A stretch of DNA of 64,000 nt from Citrobacter europaeus. Lineage in GTDB: Bacteria; Pseudomonadota; Gammaproteobacteria; Enterobacterales; Enterobacteriaceae. Location of the stretch: the NCBI GenBank assembly GCA_020099315.1, contig CP083650.1:372001-436000 (forward strand), in the 5' to 3' direction. Positions 50,730 to 60,097 of the stretch are shown here, piece after piece; position 1 is the stretch's first letter; each line of letters opens with the position of its first letter. The position numbers and the translations under genes were made by a program. A model generated the notes under the pieces. The model worked only from the letters and a program-made list of their open reading frames with translations. It was not told the origin of the DNA and ran no database searches.

Positions 50730-53700
50730 CATTTTCCTCCTGATAATCCCTGCTCGGTGAGCGGTATCCATGGTAGCGGCGCTTTGTTTTGGACATCTAA
50801 CAATGTGACCTGCCAAAATACCGTCGACTGCAATGGCTTCTGACCATCGCCTACGGGGAGCGAAAAGCGTAGCTGCAGCGGTTGCGTCAACGCGCCACCG
50901 ACGCGTTGTTGTTCAATCATCCTGAGCAGCGACCACGCTCCCTGCCAGCGCCAACGCCCAGTATCACCGCTTACCGTTACGCCTGTCTGTGACAGGCCTG
51001 GCATTGGACGCCAGGCGGAATTGGCTGCCCAGCGCAGGCTAAAGTTCAGGTTATCGCCGCTGCGCCAGTGCAGGTCAGTTGAGCCGTCGGGGTAGCTGAT
51101 CGATTGTTGATTGCCGACGAGTCGCCAGTCGGCAATCTGATCCGCGCCAGCCTCATGGTTGCGTGAGGTGCGCCAGATAACCCGTAACGTCACGCCTTCA
51201 GGGCTGACCAACGCCGAAAGTAGCGGTTGTGCTGCTGCCAGTTGCTGAATCAGTGGCGGCTGTTCGGATAGCGTTTCGGCGGGGAGTTGCGTGAGCAAAA
51301 CGGTCAGTTCGCGCACCCGATCGACATCAGCATCCGGCGCGTTTGGCACGGCGGTAAAGGGGAAGCGCCCTGCAAGCCAGGTGTTGTACAGATTGAAGAT
51401 CTTCTGTACCGCGCCGATGCTGGCCTGTTGGCGTAATTGCTGACATTTTTGCAATGATGCGTTTACCAGCGCGTTGAGCGATTGACCGTAAAAATCGTTA
51501 CTGCCCGCGCTGCGAAACTGCGCCAATTCACTCTGGCAGTTCTGTGCGGAGAGCGTCGGCAGCGCGGCGGCAAGGGTCGCCATCTGCATCGGCGGACTGC
51601 CAGGATCCTGTTGTTGCAGTCGTTGCATGGCCGCCAGTGAACTACTCCAGCGAACGATAAGCTGGTTATCCATTGCCGTTAGCCATGGGCGCTGCTTGTC
51701 GAGCCAGTCAATATCCTGCTGATAGCGGACCAGGACGCCAGAGATTTGCTCTGCTTGTGCGCTAGCCCACCCGGCAATTTTCTGCCCGCTAGCCTGAGCC
51801 TGTTCTGTGGTAGCGTAATTGACCGCCGGAGGGTTAATCGACGGAAGTAACGCGCCGCCGTCCTGACGTACCCGGCTAATCACCTGGGCTGCGGTTTGTT
51901 GGCGCAATGCTATAGCAAGCTGAGGACGATTGAGCTGGTTGAAAGCCTCAATGATCTGATCCGCGCTGGCGGTGCTGACATTGCTGTTGTCTGGGGTTCC
52001 GGCTGTCCCTGCGTATAGCGCCTGACGGATGGCGTTTTCCACCGCCTGTCGCGCCAGCATGGTGATTTTGGGTCGCCAGATGCTGTCTGGAAGCTGCTGT
52101 GTAAAGCGCTCAAATCCGCCATACAGCGCCTGCGCCTGCTGGAGTTGCAGATTGCCAGGATAACCGACAGGATCCCCGGTGGGCTGACTTGCTCCCTGCT
52201 GCCAGAAGGGTTGGTTAAGTAAATCACGCAAGCTTTTTTGTAATGCCAGAAGATCCGGCGATACGCTGAATTGCCCTTCCGCGGATTGCTCGGTTAGTGA
52301 GGAGAAGTGCAGCCTGGAGCCATCAACCTGCGCCAGAAAGCGTTGGCGAAGTAGGGTTTCGTGGCGAAGCAGTTCCTGAACCACGCCGTTGTCGATAAGC
52401 CTAAGGGTCCGTGCCTGCGTGAGCAGCTCATCCAGTGGCAGTCTGATTGGCGAATTTGTTGCGTCACGACTCAGGTTATTGATGGTTGTCAGCGTTGCCT
52501 GTAAGCGGCTGACCTGGCGGATAAGCGAGCGGACGAACAACGGGGTAACCCCGGAGCCGTTGCCAAATAGCGCCAGCAGTTGTTCGAGTTGCTCTTCGTT
52601 GTTATCCAGGCTGGTATTGCCATAGTTTTGCTCCAGCCAGCGCATGGTTTCGTGAGAAAAAAGTACGCTGTTGCGCTGAGTCAACTCGCTGGCGTCGGGT
52701 AATTTCAGTCGCGAGAGATTGAGCGTGGCAAACATTTCGTTGAGCTTTTCCTGTGAGGGCAAAGAGTCGGTGTCAACGGTCACGCCCCAAACGCTGGCGC
52801 TGACGTTTGCCAACGTCTGCACAGTGGGTTGCTTCATCTGCATCAATTGCAGCAACGGCAAATAGCGCGACTCCATTTGTTTTGCCTGAGTGAGCAAGTG
52901 CTGAATTTGCCGGTAACGCTCTTCGGGTAGCAGATCGTCCTGCTCAAAGCCCCTTTCATGTTGATTTTGCAGGCAGATACTGTTGGTGGCGGGCACCAGC
53001 AGGCTAACCAGGGTGACGTTGCTAAACGTCTCGCGCAATTTTGTATCGGTACGGCTGAACAGCGAGCCGGGCCAGACGATGGAACGAAACTGCCACTGTG
53101 GAATGCCGTTGAGAACCCGCCAGTACAGCGTGGTGGAACGCTCACCCGTGATATCGGCTCGGGCGGCTGTGGCGAGGACCTGCAGACGATCGTGCAATAG
53201 TACGGCGTTGGTGTGCTGGTATCGCCAGCTCCAGGTCATGGCGGCAAGCCAGAGAACGCAAAGGCAGCTATAGCAGGCGAGGGTTATGAAATGGCGGCGC
53301 AGGTTCAGGCGCAGCAGGCGGCGAACCGGAAGCGCGAGACCGCGCTCGGCGGTAATTTTTCCGCTCAGCAGCGACTGGCAAAACTGCATCTGCGGTTTGC
53401 CCTCCGCCATCGTTCGTGCAACAAACCAGATCCCGCGAAGCTGCGGCGGCTCATCGCGGGCATGACTGTTAAACAGGCCGTCAAAAGCGTCATGCAACGG
53501 TGCGGCAAGCGGCGGGAAGTTTTCTGGCAGGCGGAATAATTGCTCCGGCGTGTTGCCTCGCAGCGCGCCAAGCTCGGTTATGAACATCCGCAGCGAAGTA
53601 CGGGTATTGTCCAGGGCATTGTCGATCCACTGCGGTTTCCAGATGGCTTCTCTGGCGACCGGAATCGTGCTGCCAATAGGACTGCGGCGAGCATCCTCTG

Positions 53701-54268
53701 GCAATAGCTCCAGTAAAGAGGTAGTGCCTTCCTGTGATTCCATGCCGCTGATGATCAGGTAAATTGGCAGGCTCAGTCCGCACACCTGCTGCAACTGCTG
53801 ACAGTTATGCAACAAGCTGGCGCGGACGGTATCATCGTCGTACAGCGTCTCTAATGAAAGGGTGATAATCAGTGCGTCCAGCGGTCGCTGTGGGCGGCTT
53901 TTCACCAGTGCAGACAGCGTCTTCTGCCAGTCGTTCTGGCGAATTAGCCGCTTTTTGCCAACGGTTTGTAGCGTTTGCGGCAGGCACAGAAGGCTGCACT
54001 GAGGATTAAACCACCATTGCCCGAACCAGTATTCCTGGCCGTCGGTGAGTGACCAACTGCGGCAAAGCAGACGATTATTCTCTTCATCGCCAAGCATCAG
54101 GATTCGCATACTGTCGTAAGGATCCTGACCTGTGCAGGCTCGCTGGATCTCCTTTTGCGCACGGTTGAACGTATCGTTTCGGTATTCCCACTGCCACCAG
54201 ACGCACCAGAGAGTAATCGCCAATAGCACCAGCATAATAATCAGTAGCGTAAGCCAGGGTTGCGTCAC
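50729..54268 (-). CDS. tssM: TssM (IcmF-like), T6SS membrane complex protein without a Walker A motif
   Basis: 1179 residues. Short N-terminal membrane segment (about 7-26), cytoplasmic IcmF domain, a second membrane segment (about 335-355; ITLACYSCLCVLWLAAMTW) and a long periplasmic part with ImcF-related and C-terminal DUF1215/TssM_C-like regions. TssM links TssL to the outer-membrane lipoprotein TssJ. The expected Walker A position (RILMLGDEENNRLLC) has no GxxxxGKT/S, so ATP binding is unlikely, as in several TssM groups. Overlaps tssL by 4 bp. Confidence 0.9.
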   Translation of the reverse strand: MTQPWLTLLIIMLVLLAITLWCVWWQWEYRNDTFNRAQKEIQRACTGQDPYDSMRILMLGDEENNRLLCRSWSLTDGQEYWFGQWWFNPQCSLLCLPQTLQTVGKKRLIRQNDWQKTLSALVKSRPQRPLDALIITLSLETLYDDDTVRASLLHNCQQLQQVCGLSLPIYLIISGMESQEGTTSLLELLPEDARRSPIGSTIPVAREAIWKPQWIDNALDNTRTSLRMFITELGALRGNTPEQLFRLPENFPPLAAPLHDAFDGLFNSHARDEPPQLRGIWFVARTMAEGKPQMQFCQSLLSGKITAERGLALPVRRLLRLNLRRHFITLACYSCLCVLWLAAMTWSWRYQHTNAVLLHDRLQVLATAARADITGERSTTLYWRVLNGIPQWQFRSIVWPGSLFSRTDTKLRETFSNVTLVSLLVPATNSICLQNQHERGFEQDDLLPEERYRQIQHLLTQAKQMESRYLPLLQLMQMKQPTVQTLANVSASVWGVTVDTDSLPSQEKLNEMFATLNLSRLKLPDASELTQRNSVLFSHETMRWLEQNYGNTSLDNNEEQLEQLLALFGNGSGVTPLFVRSLIRQVSRLQATLTTINNLSRDATNSPIRLPLDELLTQARTLRLIDNGVVQELLRHETLLRQRFLAQVDGSRLHFSSLTEQSAEGQFSVSPDLLALQKSLRDLLNQPFWQQGASQPTGDPVGYPGNLQLQQAQALYGGFERFTQQLPDSIWRPKITMLARQAVENAIRQALYAGTAGTPDNSNVSTASADQIIEAFNQLNRPQLAIALRQQTAAQVISRVRQDGGALLPSINPPAVNYATTEQAQASGQKIAGWASAQAEQISGVLVRYQQDIDWLDKQRPWLTAMDNQLIVRWSSSLAAMQRLQQQDPGSPPMQMATLAAALPTLSAQNCQSELAQFRSAGSNDFYGQSLNALVNASLQKCQQLRQQASIGAVQKIFNLYNTWLAGRFPFTAVPNAPDADVDRVRELTVLLTQLPAETLSEQPPLIQQLAAAQPLLSALVSPEGVTLRVIWRTSRNHEAGADQIADWRLVGNQQSISYPDGSTDLHWRSGDNLNFSLRWAANSAWRPMPGLSQTGVTVSGDTGRWRWQGAWSLLRMIEQQRVGGALTQPLQLRFSLPVGDGQKPLQSTVFWQVTLLDVQNKAPLPWIPLTEQGLSGGK

Positions 54269-55014
54269 TTATCATCTCCCTGGCAAGACTGGGTTACCGG
54301 AAAATCTGGCAGCGTATTTACGCCAATGGCATCTTCAATACTCAGCCACAATCGCTGACTCAGCAGCAATAGCGCCAACAGTATGACGAGGGCGATAAGA
54401 TGCAGGCGCGAATTGTCTGGCAGGCGGCGATGCGCCGGAAGCTGTAAAGGGGTGCCCAGCGCGGTCGATTCCATACGTTCGGCTATATCGCTGAGCTGAG
54501 CGTCACGCTGAAAGGCAAAATGCCACAGCAGGCGGCAGGTTTCCTGATGATTCTGCAGATTAAAATCGCTACGTCGGGAACCAAACCCCAGCGTCAGGCA
54601 GCGCAAATACAGCGCGGCTAAATCTCGTTTACCTGGGCTACGTTCATTGAGCAGGGCAGCGATCTTGCGGGGGATCTGATCCCCTGCGCTATGGGTTTGC
54701 CACAGATGATACTCCAGCGGGCAGGACTGCCACAGGGAGAGCGCGGGCCAGTCGCCGTAGAGTACGGACTCATCAATCAGCGCGACCAGGGCATAAACGG
54801 CAGCGTCAATCTGCTGCTGAAATGGCGAACCCAGTTCGCGGGTCAGACGTCGGTTGTACTCTTCTACCACCTGACTGGCATATACAACGGCCTGATTATG
54901 CAGCTCATCTGGCGGTAGCGGAGTGCTTTTCCAGCGTTCGAACTGCGCCAGCCAGCGGGTGTAAATCTCATCAAACAGACGGCTGGCAGGCATATCAGGA
55001 TGCGCGGGCGTCAT
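54265..55014 (-). CDS. tssL: TssL (DotU-like), T6SS membrane complex protein
   Basis: 249 residues. Cytoplasmic DotU-type helical hook domain (about 10-200; YASQVVEEYNRRLTRELG, ALVALIDESVLYGDWP), one C-terminal membrane anchor (about 209-230) and a short periplasmic tail. No peptidoglycan-binding (OmpA-like) domain. Start preceded by AGGAGG at six bases and overlapping the tssK 3' end by 20 bp, showing tight coupling. Confidence 0.92.
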   Translation of the reverse strand: MTPAHPDMPASRLFDEIYTRWLAQFERWKSTPLPPDELHNQAVVYASQVVEEYNRRLTRELGSPFQQQIDAAVYALVALIDESVLYGDWPALSLWQSCPLEYHLWQTHSAGDQIPRKIAALLNERSPGKRDLAALYLRCLTLGFGSRRSDFNLQNHQETCRLLWHFAFQRDAQLSDIAERMESTALGTPLQLPAHRRLPDNSRLHLIALVILLALLLLSQRLWLSIEDAIGVNTLPDFPVTQSCQGDDK

Positions 55015-56332
55015 GGCTTACCTCCTGACGGTAGAGCATGATCTGCTGCGGCATATCCTCTGTTTCATGCAATGGGGCAATAACCAGCGGCGTCCCTTTT
55101 TCGAACCACTGGAGGGTAAGGGTGAGGGTAAACAGGGCCACATTGCCGTCGATTTCCCAGTCACTGCGCTGCTCTGCAGCCAGCGGCGAGAACGTCATTC
55201 CGTGCATCCGCTGACGACGCAGGACGGGTACAAAGGGATGGCTGGTGATAAGGCTCATTTGTAACCATTTTTCTGCTTTGGCGGCGTTGCCTCCGGGCAT
55301 CAGCAGACCTATCACCACCTGCTCTCCGGCGTGGAGATCCGGCGGAAGTTGCAGTGAAAAAGCGTTATCCAGTTTGCTGAAATTTAGCCGCTGATAGCGG
55401 CGATGAATATGTGCCAACTGGTTTTTCAGTACGGTGAAAAGAGATACAAATGCGGGCAGCATGTTCTGATAATCAAAAGCTGGCAGCAGGGGCAGCGTTT
55501 TATCCTGAGTCAGTATTGCCGTTTGCCCGATAAAGAGACTCAGCGCGCGGTAAAGATCCTGTGGGTGCGGCCGCCCGCTGCTAATCAAGCTTTCCACCAG
55601 CGGCAATGCGCCCTGGATACTCTGCAGCGACAGCGTAAGCCATAGCCAGTCGTTGGTACGCTGCCCGTGTTGCGCCAACTGCATTTCCCGGCTCAGAAAT
55701 AGAATTTTTTCTCTTGCCTGCAGGCAGAGTTGTCGGGTGTGGCGCGCCAGGTAACTCTCTTCGTTGACGGTGGGAGAGGGGGGAAACCACTCGCTCTGAC
55801 GAAATCCGCCTTCGCTATACACAACCTGCAGCAGCGGCAGACAGACGAAATCGGCGCGATCGTGCTGGCAAACCAGACGCGGTTCGGGCTGCCATTGCGA
55901 AATGCTCTCGGGAAATTCACCGCTACTCAGGTCAGGCAGCGGGGGGCTGTTGACTGATCGACAGCGGCTATTCATCAACTGCCACTGTCCGGCACGGTTT
56001 AGCGGCGGCAGCGCCAGCCAGAGGATATGCTCACTGTCCGGCGCGGCAGGCAGCAAACGGGCGCAGTCAAACTCCAGTGATAAATCGTCGCTAATGTCAT
56101 AATTGACCGGCGTGCCGTCGGGCATAATTGCTTCCAGGCGCAAAATACGTAGCGTTCCTGCACACAGCGCCGCTTCGTCAATCTGTAGCCGGTTGACGCC
56201 CCAAAACCACGGATTAGCGCACCCGGTGAGCGCTGCGCAAAGCGTTTCATTGCGCAATGCCTGCAACTGGAAATGTTGAGGTAGCATTGCCATCCCTTCA
56301 TACCAGCAAACCATTGCCGGAATTGTGCTCAT
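54995..56332 (-). CDS. tssK: TssK, T6SS baseplate adaptor
   Basis: 445 residues, VasE/ImpJ family. The N-terminus VCWYEGMAMLPQHFQLQ is characteristic of TssK. The family forms trimers that connect the baseplate wedge (TssFG) to the TssJLM membrane complex. AAGGAA lies seven bases before the ATG. It follows tssJ by 14 bp. Confidence 0.93.
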   Translation of the reverse strand: MSTIPAMVCWYEGMAMLPQHFQLQALRNETLCAALTGCANPWFWGVNRLQIDEAALCAGTLRILRLEAIMPDGTPVNYDISDDLSLEFDCARLLPAAPDSEHILWLALPPLNRAGQWQLMNSRCRSVNSPPLPDLSSGEFPESISQWQPEPRLVCQHDRADFVCLPLLQVVYSEGGFRQSEWFPPSPTVNEESYLARHTRQLCLQAREKILFLSREMQLAQHGQRTNDWLWLTLSLQSIQGALPLVESLISSGRPHPQDLYRALSLFIGQTAILTQDKTLPLLPAFDYQNMLPAFVSLFTVLKNQLAHIHRRYQRLNFSKLDNAFSLQLPPDLHAGEQVVIGLLMPGGNAAKAEKWLQMSLITSHPFVPVLRRQRMHGMTFSPLAAEQRSDWEIDGNVALFTLTLTLQWFEKGTPLVIAPLHETEDMPQQIMLYRQEVSHDARAS

Positions 56333-56346
56333 AGTACTTTCCTTGT

Positions 56347-56805
56347 TCAGGGGGCCAGGACTGCTTCATCCGTCATTAGCAGCAGATGCAATGAATCTGC
56401 TTTATCCAGTCTTAAGCGGTGTTCTCCTGCGCTGCTGTAGCGGGCAAACAGCAGAATTGCCTCTGCCTTAACGCCCTGCAGAGGGGAGTTTTTGGTCACA
56501 AAACGCGAATTCGGCACCAGCTCCAGCGACCAAACGTGCAGCCCGTCAGGGCTATCGCGCAGCAGTTGTGATTTGGCGTTAAACCATTGTGTTGCACTAA
56601 GCGTTTGTACGGTTGGCAGCAACGCGTTATCGGCAACCGCGACAATATCCACTGCGACTGGTGTGTTATCGTTTGCATCTGCTACGGTTTCAATGACCAC
56701 ATCATTAAATGCCACACGGTTTTGCCACAATGAACAGCCGCTACTCAGTAAAATTAAAATACTGAATAATATTATGCTGGCTGGATGGCGTAGGCCGTTT
56801 GTCAT
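56347..56805 (-). CDS. tssJ: TssJ, T6SS outer-membrane lipoprotein
   Basis: 152 residues. Lipoprotein signal (about 1-24) with lipobox LSSGC, then a small transthyretin-like beta-sandwich. Anchors the membrane complex in the outer membrane and binds the TssM periplasmic domain. AAAGGA lies upstream. First gene of the leftward operon, transcribed away from tssB. Confidence 0.88.
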   Translation of the reverse strand: MTNGLRHPASIILFSILILLSSGCSLWQNRVAFNDVVIETVADANDNTPVAVDIVAVADNALLPTVQTLSATQWFNAKSQLLRDSPDGLHVWSLELVPNSRFVTKNSPLQGVKAEAILLFARYSSAGEHRLRLDKADSLHLLLMTDEAVLAP

Positions 56806-57179
56806 ATAAAATCCTTTTATATCTTCCTTAAGAAGGTAATTAATAGCAACGGTTCTGTTTTTGACTTAAATCATTATTGGACGAATCTGAAGTAATAAAA
56901 TTCGTTAACATTTAAATATTCATGTGATTTATATTTCAAGTGTAAAGTATTATTTTTAATTAACTTTTGGTGTAACTTGTTGATTTTTATTGGTTGATTT
57001 TTGGTTAATTGATTTTTATCAAATGTTTTATTTTTGTGTAAAAAACAAAAAATTAAGTTGATATTTATTTTTTGTTGTGTTTTTTATATTGCAGGTAGTT
57101 ATTCATGAATATCACTTTTCGAATAATGGTGCGGCAAATATCGTACCAGGGATACTATTGCAATAAAAAAGGATTAAAT
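56806..57179. promoter_or_regulatory. AT-rich divergent control region of the T6SS
   Basis: 374 bp without a gene, between divergent tssJ and tssB. Visibly very A+T-rich from about 56840 to 57110, with many TTGATTTTT-like tracts, typical of H-NS binding and of horizontally acquired secretion loci. The rightward operon probably starts here; I could not fix a promoter. Confidence 0.6.
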
Positions 57180-57692
57180 ATGGCCGAGAGCATACAGCAT
57201 AAACTCAACCGTATTAGGCCGCCGCGCGTACAAATAACGTATGATGTGGAAACGGGTGGGGCGATTGAGAAAAAAGAACTTCCCTTGGTTGTTGGTATTC
57301 TGGCTGATTTATCCGGGCATCCAGCATCCCCACCCGCTAAATTACGTGAGCGGCGATTCGTCGAAATCGATCGTGATAATTTCGATGATGTGCTTTCCTC
57401 CATCTCACCTCGTCTGGCGGTTCAGGTAGAAAATCGTCTGGCTAATGATGGCAGCAAATTGAACGTTGAGCTGCGCTTTAACGAGTTCGACGACTTTTCG
57501 CCGCTCAATATTATCAATCAGGTTAAACCCCTCCAGCGTCTTTTCCTCGCCCGCCAACGCTTGCGCGACCTCCTCACCAAACTGGATGGTAACGACGATT
57601 TGGATGCGTTGTTACAGCAGGTGGTAAACGATAACGCAGAACTTCAGGCGTTAAGACCTGCTGCTGAAGAAAAACCAGCTGAAAACGCGTGA
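57180..57692 (+). CDS. tssB: TssB (VipA-like), T6SS contractile sheath protein
   Basis: 170 residues. Conserved N-terminus (MAESIQHKLNRIRPPRVQIT), central ELPLVVGILADLSG and RDNFDDVLSSISPRL, and the coiled region near the C-terminus. Forms the sheath with TssC. Start with AAGGA six bases upstream; a longer frame from 57105 lies in the AT-rich leader and was rejected. Confidence 0.94.
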   Translation: MAESIQHKLNRIRPPRVQITYDVETGGAIEKKELPLVVGILADLSGHPASPPAKLRERRFVEIDRDNFDDVLSSISPRLAVQVENRLANDGSKLNVELRFNEFDDFSPLNIINQVKPLQRLFLARQRLRDLLTKLDGNDDLDALLQQVVNDNAELQALRPAAEEKPAENA

Positions 57693-57710
57693 CGGAAAAG
57701 GAGAAGAGCA

Positions 57711-59192
57711 ATGGAGAATGTGCAAGAACAAACTGAAACGGGTGGACAGACCGTTACGCTGAGCGTACTGGACCGCATTATTCAGGAAGGACGGATGGCT
57801 CGTGATGAGCTGCAACAAACCTATGCGCGGGACATGCTGGAAGAGCTGGCGACGCAAATCCTCGATGAAGGAATGGCGATCGGAAGCGACACTGTGGCGA
57901 TGATCAACCACCGTATTGCGCAGATCGATGAGCTTATCAGCGCCCAGTTGAATGAGGTGTTGCATCATCCGGATACCCAGAAGCTGGAGTCTTCCTGGCG
58001 CGGGTTGCATCAGTTTGTAATGAACACTGAAACCAGTACGCGATTGAAGTTACGACTGCTGAATGTCTCGCGCAAAGAGTTGCAGGACGATCTGGAAAAA
58101 GCGGTTGAGTTCGATCAGAGCACGCTGTTCAAAAAGCTGTACGAAGATGAGTACGGCACCTTTGGTGGCAATCCCTATAGTGTGCTGGTGGGGGATTTTG
58201 AGTTTGGCCGTCATCCGCAGGACGTGGCGCTGCTGGAGAAAATATCTCAGGTTGCGGCGGCCGCTCATGCGCCGTTTATTGCCGCTGCCAGCCCGCGCTT
58301 GTTTGATATGGGATCGTTCGCTGAGCTGAGCGTGCCACGCGATCTGGCGAAGATCTTCGAAAGCACCGAGATGATCAAATGGCGAGCATTCCGTGAAAGC
58401 GACGACTCGCGCTATGTCTCGCTGGTGCTGCCGCACGTTTTACAGCGTCTGCCCTACGGGCCGGATACGGTGCCGGTAGACGGGGTAAACTTTATCGAGG
58501 ACGTTAACGGCCTGGATGCCAGCAAATACCTGTGGGGGAATGCCGCCTGGGTACTGGCCAATCGCATTACCGAGGCGTTTGCTTTATATGGCTGGTGCGC
58601 GGCGATTCGTGGCGCAGAAGGTGGCGGACTGGTGGAAGGTCTCCCGGCGCATACTTTTTCCACGCCATCCGGTGATATCAGTCTGCGCTGTCCGACGGAG
58701 GTAGCCATTACCGATCGCCGTGAAAAAGAGTTGAACGATCTTGGGTTCATCGCGCTGTGTCATAAAAAGAATACGAATACCGCCGCGTTTTTTGGCGGGC
58801 AAACCACCAACCAGGCAAAAATCTACAACACGCCTGAAGCCAACGCGAATGCGCGGATCTCGGCGATGCTGCCGTACGTCCTTGCCGCCTCCCGCTTTGC
58901 GCACTACCTGAAAGTCATTATGCGCGACAAAGTCGGCAGTTTTTTGAGTCGCGAAGATGTTGAGCGATTCCTCAATAACTGGATTGCCAGTTACGTGCTA
59001 CTCAGCGACACAGCACCGCAGGAGATCAAGGCGCAATATCCGTTGCGCGAAGCACGGATAGACGTACTGGATGTTCCCGGCAAACCTGGTGTCTATCGCG
59101 CGGTGGTATTCCTGCGCCCTCATTTCCAACTGGAAGAATTGACCACATCTATCCGCCTGGTGGCGGAATTGCCACCGCCTGTATCGGCTTAA
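57711..59192 (+). CDS. tssC: TssC (VipB-like), T6SS contractile sheath protein
   Basis: 493 residues, the large sheath subunit. Family landmarks: LESSWRGLHQFVMNTE (about 86-101), VLVGDFEFGRHPQDVALLE, and the C-terminal RVVVF-type strand RAVVFLRPHFQLEELT. Sheath contraction drives the Hcp tube outwards; disassembly is by the ClpV encoded downstream. GGAG precedes the ATG; 18 bp after tssB. Confidence 0.95.
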   Translation: MENVQEQTETGGQTVTLSVLDRIIQEGRMARDELQQTYARDMLEELATQILDEGMAIGSDTVAMINHRIAQIDELISAQLNEVLHHPDTQKLESSWRGLHQFVMNTETSTRLKLRLLNVSRKELQDDLEKAVEFDQSTLFKKLYEDEYGTFGGNPYSVLVGDFEFGRHPQDVALLEKISQVAAAAHAPFIAAASPRLFDMGSFAELSVPRDLAKIFESTEMIKWRAFRESDDSRYVSLVLPHVLQRLPYGPDTVPVDGVNFIEDVNGLDASKYLWGNAAWVLANRITEAFALYGWCAAIRGAEGGGLVEGLPAHTFSTPSGDISLRCPTEVAITDRREKELNDLGFIALCHKKNTNTAAFFGGQTTNQAKIYNTPEANANARISAMLPYVLAASRFAHYLKVIMRDKVGSFLSREDVERFLNNWIASYVLLSDTAPQEIKAQYPLREARIDVLDVPGKPGVYRAVVFLRPHFQLEELTTSIRLVAELPPPVSA

Positions 59193-59211
59193 TTACATAA
59201 GGGAAGATTCT

Positions 59212-59697
59212 ATGGATGCTATTTTTTTAAAGATTGATCCGATCAAAGGTGACAGCAACGTTGATGGATATGTAGACCAAATTGAAATTATGTCCTTCAG
59301 CCATAATGTTGCGATGCAGGTTACTAATGATGTGAGTAACACCAACCGTACGTCTGGTCGGGCGCATGTGGGGGAGATGTCACTGACCAAATTTGTCGAT
59401 ATTTCCACTCCTGAACTTAATCTTTACTGTTGTTCCGGGAAAATGATTACGCAGGCTGTTTTAACGCTATGTCGCAATGATGGCGATTCGGTGCTGCCGT
59501 TTATTGTCTATACCCTCGACAACGTATTGATTTCACATATCAGCGTCAGCGGCGGCTCGGGCGGTAAACCTGTTGAAACGCTATCCCTAAACTTCAGCAA
59601 AATTAAATGGGAATTGAAGGCCCAAAAATTAGAAGGGGCGGAGAAAGGTGCGGCGGCGTCGACCTGGGATATGGCGATGAATAAAAATGGTGGTTGA
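59212..59697 (+). CDS. hcp: Hcp/TssD, T6SS tube protein
   Basis: 161 residues. Typical Hcp N-terminus (MDAIFLKIDPIKGDSNVDGY), HVGEMSLTKFVDISTPEL and C-terminal ETLSLNFSKIKWEL strand. Hexameric rings form the inner tube and can carry effectors; this one has no C-terminal extension with a toxin domain. GGGAAG precedes the ATG. Encoded inside the sheath operon. Confidence 0.95.
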   Translation: MDAIFLKIDPIKGDSNVDGYVDQIEIMSFSHNVAMQVTNDVSNTNRTSGRAHVGEMSLTKFVDISTPELNLYCCSGKMITQAVLTLCRNDGDSVLPFIVYTLDNVLISHISVSGGSGGKPVETLSLNFSKIKWELKAQKLEGAEKGAAASTWDMAMNKNGG

Positions 59698-60077
59698 TGA
59701 TGAAATCATCCATCCCGGTTGCATTGTTCGACAGACTGATGGATGAAGGTGTTACGCCGCGCGAGTCGGTGTGCCGGGAGCTGAGGCGATTGTTCAACTC
59801 CCGCGCTCCTGCGGATGATGACGCGTTGCCGCTGCTGCTTGCCTGGGGCGTCCCGGAATGGCATGGACTGAACGCGGGCGATGAACGAGTGCTTAGCTGG
59901 TATTGTCGCCGGCTACGCGCAGCCATTTTACGCAACGAGCCGCGGATCCAGGCGCTAACTATCAGTGTGAAGGATGCGCATCATCAGACGCTGGCGCTAC
60001 GCATTGAAGCGATGCTGTGGAACGATGACGACCCGTTGACGCTGAGTCTGGCGTATCAAAACGGCAGTTGGCAATAA
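59697..60077 (+). CDS. tssE: TssE, gp25-like T6SS baseplate protein
   Basis: 126 residues, GPW/gp25 fold. Landmarks: SVCRELRRLFNSRAP near the N-terminus and a LRAAILRNEPRIQALTIS segment typical of gp25/TssE. The start is in the sequence TTGATGATG; the ATG at 59697 overlaps the Hcp stop by one base, and 59700 is an alternative. A baseplate wedge component. Confidence 0.9.
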   Translation: MMKSSIPVALFDRLMDEGVTPRESVCRELRRLFNSRAPADDDALPLLLAWGVPEWHGLNAGDERVLSWYCRRLRAAILRNEPRIQALTISVKDAHHQTLALRIEAMLWNDDDPLTLSLAYQNGSWQ

Positions 60078-60097
60078 CCCGCGAAAGGGGGAGATCA

